Program-made: the position numbers and the translations under genes | Notes under the pieces: model-generated | The model's database searches: none | What the model was told of the DNA's origin: nothing | Seen by the model: the letters and a program-made list of their open reading frames with translations, nothing else | Origin: Treponema sp. | GTDB lineage: Bacteria > Spirochaetota > Spirochaetia > Treponematales > Treponemataceae | Reading direction: 5' to 3' | Assembly: GCA_017651065.1 (NCBI GenBank) | Contig: JAGCDP010000024.1 | Span: 37,818-101,817, forward strand | DNA length: 64,000 bases | Part shown: one piece after another, positions 50,224 to 60,886 of the stretch | Numbering within the stretch: position 1 is the stretch's first letter | Layout of the letters: each line of letters opens with the position of its first letter

Positions 50224-52332
50224 ATGAAAAAATTATTATTTTCTCTGTTTTTTTTGTTTTCAATTTTCTGTTTAAATGCAGGTGTAAAAATAACAACGGG
50301 TGAATATGTTTGTGATGAAACAGATATAGAAAAAGGTGCTATACAAAAACTGACTGTTACACGCGAATACCGTTCTGCTACTCCTGTTGTCGGCAGCTTT
50401 GGAATTGGCTGGTCCACAAATCTTGATGAAAGAATTATCATATGTGTTTCTCCACCTTCAGAAGAACTATATGATATACTGGTTCGAATTGTTGATATGC
50501 GTCAAAGTCTAGTTTCTCAATATGAAGAATCAATTAAAGAAAGTTATGAGGTGGATGATCCCTATAAGGTAGTTGAAGAATTAAAAGACAGACAGGAAAG
50601 AGTTGTTTCTATTAAAAATGAACTTATAGGACTAAAAGACGAACTGCTGGGAATGCAAGGTTTTATGCCTGCCGGAAGCGAAGATGAACGATTGATTACA
50701 GAAAATATAGAATCGTGTGATAAGGGAATAGAAGATGCAGATAAAAAGTTTGAAGAGCTTGATGAGTCTATAAAAGAAGCACAGGAAGTACTTGGAAAAC
50801 TTGAGGGGGTAAAAAAACAATTAGATGAAGATACTAACAAGAAAATAAAAATGGAGGAAGAAATAACAATATCAAATATCAGAAAAGAGCGAAATAAAAA
50901 GGCTATGTTTAAAGGTATGGAGTCCTGGTATGAAGAGACAGGAATTGAAACAATTCAATATATAGATGACAAAGGATATCCTAACCTTATGTATGAAAGT
51001 AAGAAATACAAGGATGTCTGGGAGCCTGAGTCCGGAGAGTATCTTTGCTATTATAGAAACGGCAACTATTTTATTGAAGATACTTCGGGTCAGACTAAGG
51101 TTTTTGATTTTTATGGATTCCTTGTAAAGATAATAGATAGATATGGTAATCAGATAAACATTATTCGAGATGAGGATGAAAAGATAAGCAGCATAAAATC
51201 ATCGTTTGGAGAAAGCTTTACGGTCGAATATGAAAACTCATTTATTAAATCAATTACAAATGATCGTGATCCTTCTGAAAAATATGTTTACTTTTATGAT
51301 GGTGAAAGAATGACCGGCATCACAGATTCAGACGGCGATTTTGTTTCTTATGGTTACAATGAGTTTGGACTTTTAGATTCCATGAACAAAAATGATGGAA
51401 GCTGTTACAGGATTCTTTATGATGACAAGATTTTAAAAGGAAGTGTTGTTGCTACAGCTCTTGTTAATGAAGATGGAAATGCACAAAGGTTTGAATTTAA
51501 TTTTAAAGAAAGAATTACTGTTTTTATAGACAGAGACGGCAACCGCACAATTTATTACTATGATAAAAATCAAAGAACTACAAAAGAAGAATATGAATAT
51601 GCTTCTGAAGACTATGTGCCGCAAAACAATCAGACAGAAGATAGTAACACAAAAGGAATTCAGCAATATGATGATTTAGTTTATGATCAGGAAAATAATG
51701 TTCTGGAATTAAAGAATAAAGGCAAAACTGTTTATAAATATACGTTTAATTCAAAAGGACAGGTAATTGCTTTTTATGATTCTACAGAAGGAAAAGGTGT
51801 TACACATACTTATGAATATGACTCTTTTGGAAACAGAATAAAAGATTCTACAAGCAAAAAAAATGCAATTGTTATGGAATATGATGCACGTAACAGACTT
51901 GTACGAGTAAAACAGAATAAGAAAGTGATTTTAAACATTGCTTATGAAAATAATGGAAAAATAACACGAAGAACTTATTCAAACGGGCTTGTAATCGAGA
52001 CAGAAGAAAATGGCCGCAAAGATATAATCCGCATGACTATAACAGATACTAAAACCGGTAAAAAGATTCAGACCGAAGTAGAATACAATAGGCATCACAT
52101 TCCGCTAAATGTATATAAGGGAGATGGTACAACAAGAAAGCTTGTAAAAACCTTTACCTACACAGATCAGGACTGGATGATTATGAGCGAAATTCTCGGT
52201 GTTAAAAAGACTTATAAACCTTCAGAAAAAAAACAGACCGATTTTGAAGATTTGTGGGATATTCCTGATTTTAATGATTCAATTTACTTTGATTCAAAAG
52301 CAATGGATGAACTTAAGGCCAGCTTGTTTTAG
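50224..52332 (+). CDS. Exported YD-repeat (RHS-like) protein with a coiled-coil insertion
   Basis: A 702-residue protein with a signal peptide (MKKLLFSLFFLFSIFCLNA). Residues 42-71 (KLTVTREYRSATPVVGSFGI, GWSTNLDERI) match the start of the DUF6531 domain that opens RHS proteins. Instead of continuing, a coiled coil of about 150 residues (about 80-235) interrupts it; then the DUF6531-like part resumes and YD-type repeats follow (DRYGNQINIIRDEDEKISSI; YGYNEFGLLDSMNKNDGSCY; YEYDSFGNRIKDSTSKKNAI). There is no RHS core (DPxGxxD) and no toxin domain; it stops about 20 residues after the last repeat. GGAGAG precedes the ATG. Confidence 0.82.
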   Translation: MKKLLFSLFFLFSIFCLNAGVKITTGEYVCDETDIEKGAIQKLTVTREYRSATPVVGSFGIGWSTNLDERIIICVSPPSEELYDILVRIVDMRQSLVSQYEESIKESYEVDDPYKVVEELKDRQERVVSIKNELIGLKDELLGMQGFMPAGSEDERLITENIESCDKGIEDADKKFEELDESIKEAQEVLGKLEGVKKQLDEDTNKKIKMEEEITISNIRKERNKKAMFKGMESWYEETGIETIQYIDDKGYPNLMYESKKYKDVWEPESGEYLCYYRNGNYFIEDTSGQTKVFDFYGFLVKIIDRYGNQINIIRDEDEKISSIKSSFGESFTVEYENSFIKSITNDRDPSEKYVYFYDGERMTGITDSDGDFVSYGYNEFGLLDSMNKNDGSCYRILYDDKILKGSVVATALVNEDGNAQRFEFNFKERITVFIDRDGNRTIYYYDKNQRTTKEEYEYASEDYVPQNNQTEDSNTKGIQQYDDLVYDQENNVLELKNKGKTVYKYTFNSKGQVIAFYDSTEGKGVTHTYEYDSFGNRIKDSTSKKNAIVMEYDARNRLVRVKQNKKVILNIAYENNGKITRRTYSNGLVIETEENGRKDIIRMTITDTKTGKKIQTEVEYNRHHIPLNVYKGDGTTRKLVKTFTYTDQDWMIMSEILGVKKTYKPSEKKQTDFEDLWDIPDFNDSIYFDSKAMDELKASLF

Positions 52333-52364
52333 TTTGAAGACTGATTGTATTTTTTTTCAAATCT

Positions 52365-52393
52365 GATTGTTTATAATTGTTTTTTACTATAAT
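52365..52393 (+). promoter_or_regulatory. Promoter of lysS, short leader
   Basis: TATAAT (52388-52393) with only a weak -35 near 52365-52372. The ATG at 52404 is 10 nt downstream; the sequence between (ATATACTCCT) has no Shine-Dalgarno. Confidence 0.5.
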
Positions 52394-52403
52394 ATATACT
52401 CCT

Positions 52404-54029
52404 ATGAGTAACGAAAATAACAACGAAAAGAGAGATCCATTGCTCTGTCATTGGGCAGATCAGATGGCAAGCCAGATTATCCGCGAAAAGGGTGATCTGG
52501 ATTCTTATACCTGTGCTTCGGGTATTACACCAAGTGGAACTGTTCACCTTGGAAACTTCCGCGAAATTATTACTGTAGATTTAGTTGTGCGTGCGCTGCG
52601 TGACCGTGGTAAAAAAGTGCGCTTTATTTATTCCTGGGATGATTATGATGTTTTCCGCAAGGTTCCTGCCAATATGCCGGACCCAGAGGTTTTGGAAAAA
52701 TATCTTAGATATCCGATTACAGAAGTACCTGATACAACAGGCCGCAATGAAAATTATGCACGCCATCACGAGGTAGATATTGAAACTCAGCTTCCACGCG
52801 TTGGAATTGCTCCGGAGTTCTTGTACCAGGCAAGCCGCTACCGTGCAAACCGCTATGCAGAAGGAATGCGCAAGGCAATGCAGAACCGCGACGTTATTAA
52901 GGAATGTTTGAACGAATACCGCGATGACGACCACAAGATGAAGCCTGAAGATGTTTACTGGCCTGTATCTATTTTCTGCGGCAAGTGTAACAAAGACACA
53001 ACAGAAATTACTGATTACGACGGCGAATACGGAATTACATACAAGTGTGAATGCGGCAACTGCGAAACTGCAGATATCCGCGTTTTCAAGGGTGCAAAGC
53101 TTGGCTGGCGTGTTGACTGGCCTATGCGCTGGAACGAAGAAAAAGTAGTATTCGAACCGGGTGGAAAGGATCATATCAGCCCGGGTGGTTCATACGATAC
53201 AGCAAAATTAGTTTCTAAGAGAATCTACGGCTGGGATGCACCTGTTACTATGCGCTACGACTTTGTAAACTTGAAGGGTGTACCAGGAAAGATGTCTTCT
53301 TCAAAGGGTAAGGTTATTGCTTTGCCGGATGCACTTGATGTTTACCAGGCAGAAGTACTCCGCTACCTTTTTGCAGGAACACGCCCGAATACAGAATTTG
53401 CAATCAGCTTTGATATGGATGTCCTTAAGGTTTACGAAGACTACGACAAGACAGAAAGAATTGTTTACGGAATAGATAAGGCAAAGAGCGATGATCACTT
53501 CAACAAAGAAAAGAGAATCTACATGCTCAGCCAGATTGACGGAAAGATTCCAGACGTAATGCCATACCAGGTAACAATCCGCCAGCTTACAACATTGCTT
53601 CAGATTTATTCCGGCGACATTGATGCTGTAATCAAGGCACTTGGTGATGTAAAACCTGAACAGGAAGAAAGATTACGCCGCAGAATTGAATGTGCATGGT
53701 TCTGGGTAAAGCATTCGGCTCCAGACTGCGCACCGGACTTCTGTTTTGAACTTCGCAAGGACGGCAGCAAGGCAGATTTGAGCGGCGACATTCTTAAGGC
53801 TGTTAAGCGTGTCCGCGACGAAGTTGTACCAAAACTCGACACCTTCCAGATTGACAAGGAATGCCAGCAGGCCATGTACGACATTGCAACAGAAATGGGA
53901 CTTGAATCAAAAGCCCTCTTTACAGCCCTTTATCAGGCACTCATTGCAAAAGAGCAGGGACCGCGTTTGGGAAGCTTCTTCCGCATTATTGGAAAGGAAC
54001 GCCTGACCCAGATTTTGAGTGTATACTAG
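52404..54029 (+). CDS. lysS: Class I lysyl-tRNA synthetase
   Basis: A 541-residue synthetase of the archaeal class I type, found in most spirochaetes in place of the class II enzyme. HIGH-like motif is SGTVHLGN (44-51); KMSKS-like is GKMSSSKGK; a CGKC/CECGNC zinc-type insertion is seen in about 195-225. It attaches lysine to tRNA-Lys. The ATG at 52404 is preferred; an upstream TTG at 52377 would lie before the -10. It is followed after 9 nt by argS. Confidence 0.96.
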   Translation: MSNENNNEKRDPLLCHWADQMASQIIREKGDLDSYTCASGITPSGTVHLGNFREIITVDLVVRALRDRGKKVRFIYSWDDYDVFRKVPANMPDPEVLEKYLRYPITEVPDTTGRNENYARHHEVDIETQLPRVGIAPEFLYQASRYRANRYAEGMRKAMQNRDVIKECLNEYRDDDHKMKPEDVYWPVSIFCGKCNKDTTEITDYDGEYGITYKCECGNCETADIRVFKGAKLGWRVDWPMRWNEEKVVFEPGGKDHISPGGSYDTAKLVSKRIYGWDAPVTMRYDFVNLKGVPGKMSSSKGKVIALPDALDVYQAEVLRYLFAGTRPNTEFAISFDMDVLKVYEDYDKTERIVYGIDKAKSDDHFNKEKRIYMLSQIDGKIPDVMPYQVTIRQLTTLLQIYSGDIDAVIKALGDVKPEQEERLRRRIECAWFWVKHSAPDCAPDFCFELRKDGSKADLSGDILKAVKRVRDEVVPKLDTFQIDKECQQAMYDIATEMGLESKALFTALYQALIAKEQGPRLGSFFRIIGKERLTQILSVY

Positions 54030-54038
54030 GAAATAAAT

Positions 54039-55862
54039 ATGGCAGATGCAAAAGAAACCTGCCGCACAATAATCGCTGCGGCACTTAATGAATTTATAAA
54101 AGAAAAAACTCTGGACGCCCAGGAAGTGGCTGCAGAAAGCATTGTTGTTCAGAATGCTCCAAATCCAGAAATGGGAGACCTTGGTGCGCCAATGTTTGTT
54201 TTTGCAAAAGCCCTGCACATGGCACCTCCACAGATTGCTGCCGGAGTTGCTGCAAAAATCACAGATAAATCATTAGGCGAGTTTCTTGCTGTAGGTCCAT
54301 ACGTAAATGTAAAACTCGATAAGTCCGGTGCCGCAGCTCCAATTCTCAAGGCCATCAAGGCTCAGAGCGACAGCTACGGTTCTCTCAACTCAGAAGGCAA
54401 AAAGCCTCTCGAAGGCCGCCGTGTAATGATTGAGTTTTCAAGTCCTAATACAAACAAACCACTTCACTTAGGCCACGTGCGCAACGACGCCCTTGGTGAA
54501 TCTGTAAGCCGCATTCTCAAGGCAGCAGGAGCCGATGTTTACAAGGTAGACCTTATCAATAACCGCGGTGTACATATCTGTAAGTCTATGCTTGCCTATA
54601 AGCTTTTCCACGAAGCCAAGGGCGACACACCACAATCACTTGGTATGAAAGGCGACCACTTTGTTGGCCAGTGCTATGTAGAGTTTGACAAGTATCTTAA
54701 GGGAGAAAAAGACAAACCAGAAACCGCTCACCCCGAAGCTGCTCAGATGGCAGAAGACATGCTTATCAAATGGGAAGCCGGCGACAAAGTAGTTCATGCT
54801 CTCTGGGAAAAAATGAACGGCTGGACCTTTGACGGCATGATGGCCACTTACAAGCGCACAGGAATAAGCTTTGATAAATATTATTTTGAAAGCGAAACCT
54901 ACCTCAAAGGTAAGGACGAAATCCTCAAGGGCCTTGAAAAAGGCGTATTCTTCCGCGCAGACGACGGTTCTGTCCGCATAGACGTAACCGACGTAGTAGG
55001 CAAGGGCAAAGACGAAGACAACCACGAAAAAGTACTCCTCCGCAAGGACGGAACAAGCGTATATATCACACAAGACATTGGTACTGCAATCAGCCGCCAC
55101 AACGACTGGGCTTTTAATCAGCTGGTATACGTTGTAGCAAGCGAGCAGAACTACCACTTCAAAATCCTTTTCCATATCTTAAAGAAGCTCGGTTTTGACT
55201 GGGCAGACAAGCTCTATCATCTTAGCTACGGTCTTGTAAATCTTCCAAGCGGAAGAATGAAGAGCCGCGAAGGAACTGTAGTTGATGCCGATGACCTGAT
55301 TGACTCACTCCACGCCGACGCACTTGCCGCAATTAAAGAACGTGGCCGCGACAGCGAAGTAGGAGATGCCGACGAGGTTGCAGAAAAGGTTGCTCTTGGA
55401 GCTCTTCATTACTACATGCTGCAGGCAACTCCAATAAAAGACATGCTCTTTAATCCGGAAGAATCTTTGAGCTTTAACGGAAACACAGGTCCATATCTTC
55501 AGTACATGGGTGCCCGCATAAACTCAATCTTAGCAAAAGCAGCAGAAGCCGGCATCACCGAAGATTCTTCCAACGATGCAGTAGCCCTGCTCACAAGCGA
55601 AGACGAATGGGCCCTTATAAAGCAGCTTGGAGACTTCCCTGTAGTTATAGCCCGTGCCGCAGAAGGACTGAACCCTGCAGAAGTTGCCGCCTATGTTTAC
55701 GACACAGCAAAGCTCTTCAGCAAGTTCTACCAGACCTGTTCGATTGTAAATGCAGAAAACAAGCAGCTGGCCGGTGCACGACTTTACCTTGCATCTTGTA
55801 CCCTTCAGGTAATCAAAAACGCCATGAAGCTTGTGCTTGTTCCATACCTGGAAAGAATGTAA
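54039..55862 (+). CDS. argS: Arginyl-tRNA synthetase
   Basis: A 607-residue class Ia synthetase. The HIGH signature is FSSPNTNKPLHLGHVRNDAL; the KMSKS region is replaced by GRMKSREGTVVDADDLID, as is usual for ArgRS of this type. The N-terminal Add1 domain (1-110) and a C-terminal DALR anticodon domain (about 480-607) are present. AGGAAAT precedes the ATG. It forms an operon with lysS. Asp/Glu/Lys-rich composition is normal for the family. Confidence 0.96.
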   Translation: MADAKETCRTIIAAALNEFIKEKTLDAQEVAAESIVVQNAPNPEMGDLGAPMFVFAKALHMAPPQIAAGVAAKITDKSLGEFLAVGPYVNVKLDKSGAAAPILKAIKAQSDSYGSLNSEGKKPLEGRRVMIEFSSPNTNKPLHLGHVRNDALGESVSRILKAAGADVYKVDLINNRGVHICKSMLAYKLFHEAKGDTPQSLGMKGDHFVGQCYVEFDKYLKGEKDKPETAHPEAAQMAEDMLIKWEAGDKVVHALWEKMNGWTFDGMMATYKRTGISFDKYYFESETYLKGKDEILKGLEKGVFFRADDGSVRIDVTDVVGKGKDEDNHEKVLLRKDGTSVYITQDIGTAISRHNDWAFNQLVYVVASEQNYHFKILFHILKKLGFDWADKLYHLSYGLVNLPSGRMKSREGTVVDADDLIDSLHADALAAIKERGRDSEVGDADEVAEKVALGALHYYMLQATPIKDMLFNPEESLSFNGNTGPYLQYMGARINSILAKAAEAGITEDSSNDAVALLTSEDEWALIKQLGDFPVVIARAAEGLNPAEVAAYVYDTAKLFSKFYQTCSIVNAENKQLAGARLYLASCTLQVIKNAMKLVLVPYLERM

Positions 55863-55919
55863 TTTTTCTAGACAAATATTCCTTTTAGACCGATAATATG
55901 GTAAAGGAATTTGTCTTTA

Positions 55920-57956
55920 ATGAAGTTACGAAATAAATTTCTGTTGATTACTTTTTTCTCTGTAATTCAGGTTGCAGTGCTTTCTACATTGTCACTCGTA
56001 GGTTTTAAATCTATTCAGCACTATAAAGATTACCAGCTTGTTCAGTCACAAACCCAGAAGCAATTGAGCGAGATGATTAATTATCTTGACGGCATGGAAA
56101 ACTGGGGTTTTGACCAGAAAACTGCCTGGCTGGAATGGCATAACATGTCAATTTCGCTGAATAAAAATATTGATATTTATTTAAATGATTCTTCCATAAA
56201 GCATTTTCCTGCTGAATATCTGCAGAATATTAATCAGGCAAAAAATCTTTTTAATTCTTTTACAAACGGATTCGGAAACCTTGAAACAAAGCTTGTAGAC
56301 ATGGAAGCTTTGACCCTAGATAACAATGCCTATATGCAGGTTCAGAAATTCGGAATTAAAGAAGCCTACAGATATCTTTCTGATGATCCTAACGTAGCAA
56401 AACTTATGGAACTTGCCCAGTCGGCCAGTTATGATGTTTCTGAAATTCGAAGGAATTACGCTCTTCTTTCAATTGTAACAGACCACTCCTACGAAATGAT
56501 TGATGCGATTATTGGAAAGCAGGAAAAAATTATTACTCTTGTAATTCTGATTATTGCTGTTTTTGCCTGTGTAAGTATAAGTTTTTTCATTCTTTCAATA
56601 ACTACAAGAATTGCCCGTAGAATCACCAGGGTGCGTGATATGACTTCGACTCTGGCCGAAAAAGATTTTACTGTAAGTGTTGTTCCTAAAGGAAGTAATG
56701 AAATAAGGTCTCTTATGCAGAATATTAACAACATGGTTGATCAGATAAATGCCTTCTTTACTGTTGTTAAAGTTACTGCTTCAAGGGCAATTTCTTCCGG
56801 TTATACAATTAATGATGCTGCCAACTCTACAGCTGCAGCAACAGCCGCAATCGATGAAAATATTCAGAAAATCATGACTCAGTTTGATCAGATGATTGAA
56901 ACAGTCGGAAAAGCTGTAATGGTCATTTCAAACATGAATATTCAGGTTAATACACTTGTAAGCAATAACGAAGTTCAGGCTCTTGCAATAGAAGAAAGCT
57001 CTAAGGCTGTAAATGAAGCCGCAGGAACTCTTGAGCATATAAAATCAATGGCAACAGAACGTTCAAGCATGGCTCAGGAAATGCACTCATTGATTACAGA
57101 TGGTGATGAAAAAATATCAAATACAAATGATCTTCTTACAGTTATTTCTAATCAACTTGATCAGGTAAAGGAAGTAATTGATATTATTGATAATGTTGCC
57201 GAACAGACAAACCTTCTTTCTATGAATGCAGCTATTGAATCGGCACACGCAGGTGAAGCCGGAAAAGGTTTTGCCGTAGTTGCAGAAGAAATCAGAACGC
57301 TTGCCGAAAATACATCTGAAAATGCGGGAACAATTGCAAGTGTAATTAATGGAATTATTGAATCTGTAAATAATGCTAATAAATCAAGTAATGAAGCTTC
57401 TGTGGCTTTCCGCAAGGTAAGTAAAAATGCCGATGATGTTGTTTCGTCATTAAAAGAAATTACAAGTGGAATTGAAAGTATTGACAGGCAAATGCAGCAA
57501 ATTAAAATCAAGAGTGAAGAAGAGTTTGCTGCAGCAGATAAGATTAATGCTTACTGTAAAGACCTTGCGGAACAGCAGAAATCTGTTTCAAGAGATGTAG
57601 ATGCAATGAACGATAAGTTTTTTGAAGCAACCTCTGCAATTAAGAAGATCAAAGAAGGCACTACTGATATTGTTGAAAGAATGATGGGTGTTAGCATTGC
57701 AAGTAAAGAAAGCTACAAAAACATGACCGATCTTGAAAATATCCTTGAAGAATTTAAAACAAAAGAAACAGTCGATGAAGCAGTAAAAGAAGCTGATGAA
57801 GAAAGCGTAATAGAAACCCCTGTTTCGACAGAGCTTACAGAAGAGTTTATTGAAGAACAAAAGCTTCTTGCAGAAAAGGGCCTCGAAGCAGCAGGAGAAG
57901 CAGGGCTCGAAGAAATTGAGTTTGATCTTGACTCAGTTGAAGAATACAAGGGCTAA
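55920..57956 (+). CDS. Methyl-accepting chemotaxis protein
   Basis: A 678-residue chemoreceptor. A first membrane helix (about 5-30), a periplasmic helical sensor of about 175 residues, a second helix (about 205-228, [20 protein letters not shown]), a HAMP domain and the cytoplasmic coiled coil with the conserved hairpin tip [20 protein letters not shown] and [20 protein letters not shown]. The C-terminus is acidic ([15 protein letters not shown]) and has no CheR tether. The start may be the ATG at 55920 or a TTG at 55911 (AAGGA lies in between in spacing). The end overlaps the convergent permease gene by 24 bp. Confidence 0.93.
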   Translation: MKLRNKFLLITFFSVIQVAVLSTLSLVGFKSIQHYKDYQLVQSQTQKQLSEMINYLDGMENWGFDQKTAWLEWHNMSISLNKNIDIYLNDSSIKHFPAEYLQNINQAKNLFNSFTNGFGNLETKLVDMEALTLDNNAYMQVQKFGIKEAYRYLSDDPNVAKLMELAQSASYDVSEIRRNYALLSIVTDHSYEMIDAIIGKQEKIITLVILIIAVFACVSISFFILSITTRIARRITRVRDMTSTLAEKDFTVSVVPKGSNEIRSLMQNINNMVDQINAFFTVVKVTASRAISSGYTINDAANSTAAATAAIDENIQKIMTQFDQMIETVGKAVMVISNMNIQVNTLVSNNEVQALAIEESSKAVNEAAGTLEHIKSMATERSSMAQEMHSLITDGDEKISNTNDLLTVISNQLDQVKEVIDIIDNVAEQTNLLSMNAAIESAHAGEAGKGFAVVAEEIRTLAENTSENAGTIASVINGIIESVNNANKSSNEASVAFRKVSKNADDVVSSLKEITSGIESIDRQMQQIKIKSEEEFAAADKINAYCKDLAEQQKSVSRDVDAMNDKFFEATSAIKKIKEGTTDIVERMMGVSIASKESYKNMTDLENILEEFKTKETVDEAVKEADEESVIETPVSTELTEEFIEEQKLLAEKGLEAAGEAGLEEIEFDLDSVEEYKG

Positions 57957-58733
57957 AGAAACTATATAGGGCAGCGAAAGTAAAACAGAGGACGGAATGC
58001 CTGGTATAAAGTTTTGAATGTAAACAGCTCCAAAATCAACGGCACAGAAAATAAGGGCATAAAGTGCTATAAGAGGGAGCTTTCTTTTTCCCATAAATAC
58101 TGCTGCCAGTGCAAGCCAGCCTTTCCCGCTTGCAAGATTCGGTACAAAAGAAGAAATCCGTAATACAAGAAAACTTCCAGCAAAACTTGCAAAAAATCCG
58201 CTTATTCCCCAGGATGCAATTCTATAAATTCCAGGAGATACTCCGCGTACAAGAAGAACGTCCGGATTACTTCCGGTAATTCTAAAATATATACCGCCCT
58301 TTGCTTTTTTTAGATAAAATATAGCAGCTGTAATAAGCAGAATTGTGAATATGGTTGTTGAAAGATTTACCGGTGCCAGTTGATAAAGGAATTTCGGTGA
58401 AGAAAGGACTCCTCTTGTTCCAAAACAAAGCCAGGAAAAAAGCGATGTAAAGGAAGAAAAAAGAAGATTTACTGCAATGGCGGCAATAAAAGTATTTGCA
58501 CTCGCTTTTTCAATAATCAGTGCAATAACAAGGCATAGCAAAACAGAAAGAATGGCAGACAAAGTCATACCTGCTGCTACAGACCCTGTTGCGACTGTAA
58601 ATGCATAAGTTAAAAATCCGGAAAATGATATGAGCCCATCCATAAAAAGTGCAAGACAACCGGCATATTCACTGAATAAAGCGCCTGTTGCAGCAAGAAG
58701 AAGCGGACATGAAAAACCTAAGAAGTTAAGCAT
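57933..58733 (-). CDS. Nucleoside-type ABC permease, second subunit (PnrE-like)
   Basis: A 266-residue permease with about eight membrane helices. The segment [20 protein letters not shown] matches the ERAGxxNLGxEGxM motif of BMP/nucleoside permeases. AGGAGG lies 7 nt before the ATG at 58733; ATGs at 58739 and 58760 are less likely. It overlaps the preceding permease by 8 bp. Its end overlaps the chemoreceptor gene tail to tail by 24 bp. Confidence 0.87.
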   Translation of the reverse strand: MLNFLGFSCPLLLAATGALFSEYAGCLALFMDGLISFSGFLTYAFTVATGSVAAGMTLSAILSVLLCLVIALIIEKASANTFIAAIAVNLLFSSFTSLFSWLCFGTRGVLSSPKFLYQLAPVNLSTTIFTILLITAAIFYLKKAKGGIYFRITGSNPDVLLVRGVSPGIYRIASWGISGFFASFAGSFLVLRISSFVPNLASGKGWLALAAVFMGKRKLPLIALYALIFCAVDFGAVYIQNFIPGIPSSVLLSLPYIVSLALVFFN

Positions 58734-59616
58734 TTTCATTCCTCCTTTTATGAGGCGCATACAAAAGTGAAATTGTAAAAAGAATTATTGCCTGAATGAG
58801 AGTGTTTACATCAAAATCGAGGTTTGAATAAAGTGCAAATTTTCCTGAGTAAGTCATAAGCGACGAAATTAAAATAGAAACAGGAATTACAAGTGCAGGT
58901 CTTGTTCTTGCAATCATTGCTACAGAAAGAGCGTTCCAGCCTAAGCCCGCATAAAAACTTGTGTGGCACGTAAAATAAATTCCACAGATTGCAGTGGCGC
59001 CGGCAAGTGAATGAAGAGAACCGCAGGCAGCTGCAGCAGTAAATGTTATTTTGTTGCAGTTGAATCCGGAATAAAAAGAAAACTGAGGACTGATGCCGTA
59101 AATCTGAGTTTGTTTACCAAAACGTGTTTTTATAAAGAAAAGTTCAAGCACAATACATAATGCAATTGCTCCAAAGATGGAACAGTTCAAAGGGGAAGGC
59201 TTTAATATGCTTGCAAAACGATACTGCTGTACAAGATACGGAGTTGCAAGAAGGTTTCCTGTTTTAGTTCTGAATGGACCTGAAATAAGGCCGTCAATAA
59301 GCGGAATAATTGCAGAAGAGGTTATAAAGGTTGTAAGAAGAAAATCGGCATGCTTAAGTTTATAAAGCAGTTCGCAGAAAATGAGGATAAGCGCACCTGC
59401 AGCAGCGGAAATTAAAAAGGCAAAGGAAACTGCAAAAAAGGCAGGGAGATGAACTTTTGCAAATAAATCGAGCAGTATGGCGCACAAAAAGCCTCCAAGG
59501 TAAATAAGACCTTCTCCTGCCAGATTTATGCGGCCTGTTTTAAGTGAAAAGGCAGCTCCTGAACCTGCGAGCATATAAATTGCAGAAAGGCTTAGCATAA
59601 GTCCAAAGTAGTACAT
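58726..59616 (-). CDS. Nucleoside-type ABC permease, first subunit (PnrD-like)
   Basis: A 296-residue permease with eight to nine helices. The diagnostic stretch is GAAFSLKTGRINLAGEGLIY, and AGLGWNALSVAMIARTRP follows in the C-terminal half. Its ATG shares a base with the ATPase stop (TAATG), so translation is coupled. With the other permease, the ATPase and the PnrA-like lipoprotein it forms an importer. Confidence 0.88.
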   Translation of the reverse strand: MYYFGLMLSLSAIYMLAGSGAAFSLKTGRINLAGEGLIYLGGFLCAILLDLFAKVHLPAFFAVSFAFLISAAAGALILIFCELLYKLKHADFLLTTFITSSAIIPLIDGLISGPFRTKTGNLLATPYLVQQYRFASILKPSPLNCSIFGAIALCIVLELFFIKTRFGKQTQIYGISPQFSFYSGFNCNKITFTAAAACGSLHSLAGATAICGIYFTCHTSFYAGLGWNALSVAMIARTRPALVIPVSILISSLMTYSGKFALYSNLDFDVNTLIQAIILFTISLLYAPHKRRNENA

Positions 59617-60806
59617 TACACAGCCTCCAGGTTTCCGTCTTTTAGTCTGTATTCTACATCACAATATTCAGAAGGCCAGGCACCATAAGAAAGAACAAGA
59701 ATATAGGCTCCGTTCTGTGCAGCCTTTTGTATTCGTTCACATGTTTTCTGGCAGGTGTTTACATCAAGTCCCTGAAGCGGATTACATAAAATTAGCAGTT
59801 CCGGATTTCCGTAAAGCTCGCGTTCAAACATAAGCTTTTGAAGCATGCCTCCAGAAAGACTTGAGCACTTTTCTTGTGGTGTTATGTCTACTCCGCTTGA
59901 CTTTATCATTTTAAGGGCAGCCGCAGGCTTCTGGCTTTCGGGAATATCAAGTGCGCTTGTAAGCATTTGTTCAATTGTAAGGTTTGGCGAAGAGCCGGTA
60001 AATTTTCTGTCTGTCGGGATAAGTGCAGTTTTAAAAGAAAACTCATGGTTTGAGCGCATCTGTATAAGTGATTTTTCAAGTGTATCAAGACCATCTTCGG
60101 CAAGCCCTTTTATAAGTGTAATTCTGCCGCCAGTATTGTCGTGAACTTTTGCCTGCTGATTGTTTATCGGAGAATAATCCTTCAGCAATTTGCCTTCTTC
60201 AAGATAATCAATTGTATCGCAGTATTTTTCAGCTTCGTCATAATTGTGGGTAATGATAATGATATTCATTCCTTCACCTGCAAGAAGCCTGAGCTTTTCG
60301 AAAAGAAAAATCCTCTGATTATCATCAAGCAGGACAGAAGGTTCATCAAGCACAAGAAGCTTTGGCTTTTTTATAAGGGCACTCGTAAGCGCAATAAAAA
60401 ATCGTATATCGGCTCCGTATTTTATTACATAAGAATTAAGGTTTACCCCGGACAGCCATTTTTCTGCCTGGGGTTTAAGCTGAGTCTTTTGTTCCTTGTT
60501 CAGCCCGAGTAAAAGATTTTCTTTAACAGTAATGTAATCTGCAAGCATAGGCCGCTGATGAACATAGCAGATTCCGTTTTGAATTGCATCTTTTGGGGTA
60601 CGAAAAACAACAGGCTTTCCGTCAAGCAGAATTGTTCCGCTGTCTGGTGAAAGCTCGCCACAGATAATATTTGCAGCTGTTGATTTTCCGGCTCCGTTTT
60701 CTCCTAAAAGAGCATGAAGCTGACCTTCTTTAAAACAAAGACTTAATTTATTGAGAACAGTTTTTTTAGAAAAATGCAGACAAATCTGTCTAAGTTCAAG
60801 CGTCAT
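59616..60806 (-). CDS. Reduced nucleoside-type ABC ATPase with one degenerate site
   Basis: A 396-residue tandem ATPase; family members have about 500. Domain 1 has Walker A LLGENGAGKST (33-43) and Walker B LLVLDEPS, but its signature region is eroded (KYGADIRFFIALTSAL in place of LSxGEQQ). Domain 2 has no P-loop lysine (GLAEDGLDTL) and a shortened loop before IPTDR, yet keeps a good signature LSGGM and LLILCNPLQGLDV. Only one composite ATP site (domain-1 Walker A/B with domain-2 signature) remains intact. There is no clear Shine-Dalgarno; a family-A repeat lies just upstream. Confidence 0.85.
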   Translation of the reverse strand: MTLELRQICLHFSKKTVLNKLSLCFKEGQLHALLGENGAGKSTAANIICGELSPDSGTILLDGKPVVFRTPKDAIQNGICYVHQRPMLADYITVKENLLLGLNKEQKTQLKPQAEKWLSGVNLNSYVIKYGADIRFFIALTSALIKKPKLLVLDEPSVLLDDNQRIFLFEKLRLLAGEGMNIIIITHNYDEAEKYCDTIDYLEEGKLLKDYSPINNQQAKVHDNTGGRITLIKGLAEDGLDTLEKSLIQMRSNHEFSFKTALIPTDRKFTGSSPNLTIEQMLTSALDIPESQKPAAALKMIKSSGVDITPQEKCSSLSGGMLQKLMFERELYGNPELLILCNPLQGLDVNTCQKTCERIQKAAQNGAYILVLSYGAWPSEYCDVEYRLKDGNLEAV

Positions 60807-60814
60807 ATCATTTT

Positions 60815-60882
60815 GTGGATTGCCACGGCCTTCGGCCTCGCAATGACGTCATTGCGAGGAGCGAAGCGACGTGGCAATCCAG
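60815..60882. repeat. Dispersed repeat family A, two inverted copies, inside the pnr-type operon
   Basis: GTGGATTGCCACGGCCTTCG...GCAATGAC followed by GTCATTGCGAGGAGCG...GGCAATCCA. It separates the binding-lipoprotein gene from the ATPase gene and may raise expression of the former over the latter. Confidence 0.85.
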
Positions 60883-60886
60883 TTTT

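Noticed and set aside
50224..52332. Polymorphic toxin (contact-dependent) system
   Set aside because: No RHS core motif, no C-terminal toxin domain and no immunity gene follows; the next gene is lysS.
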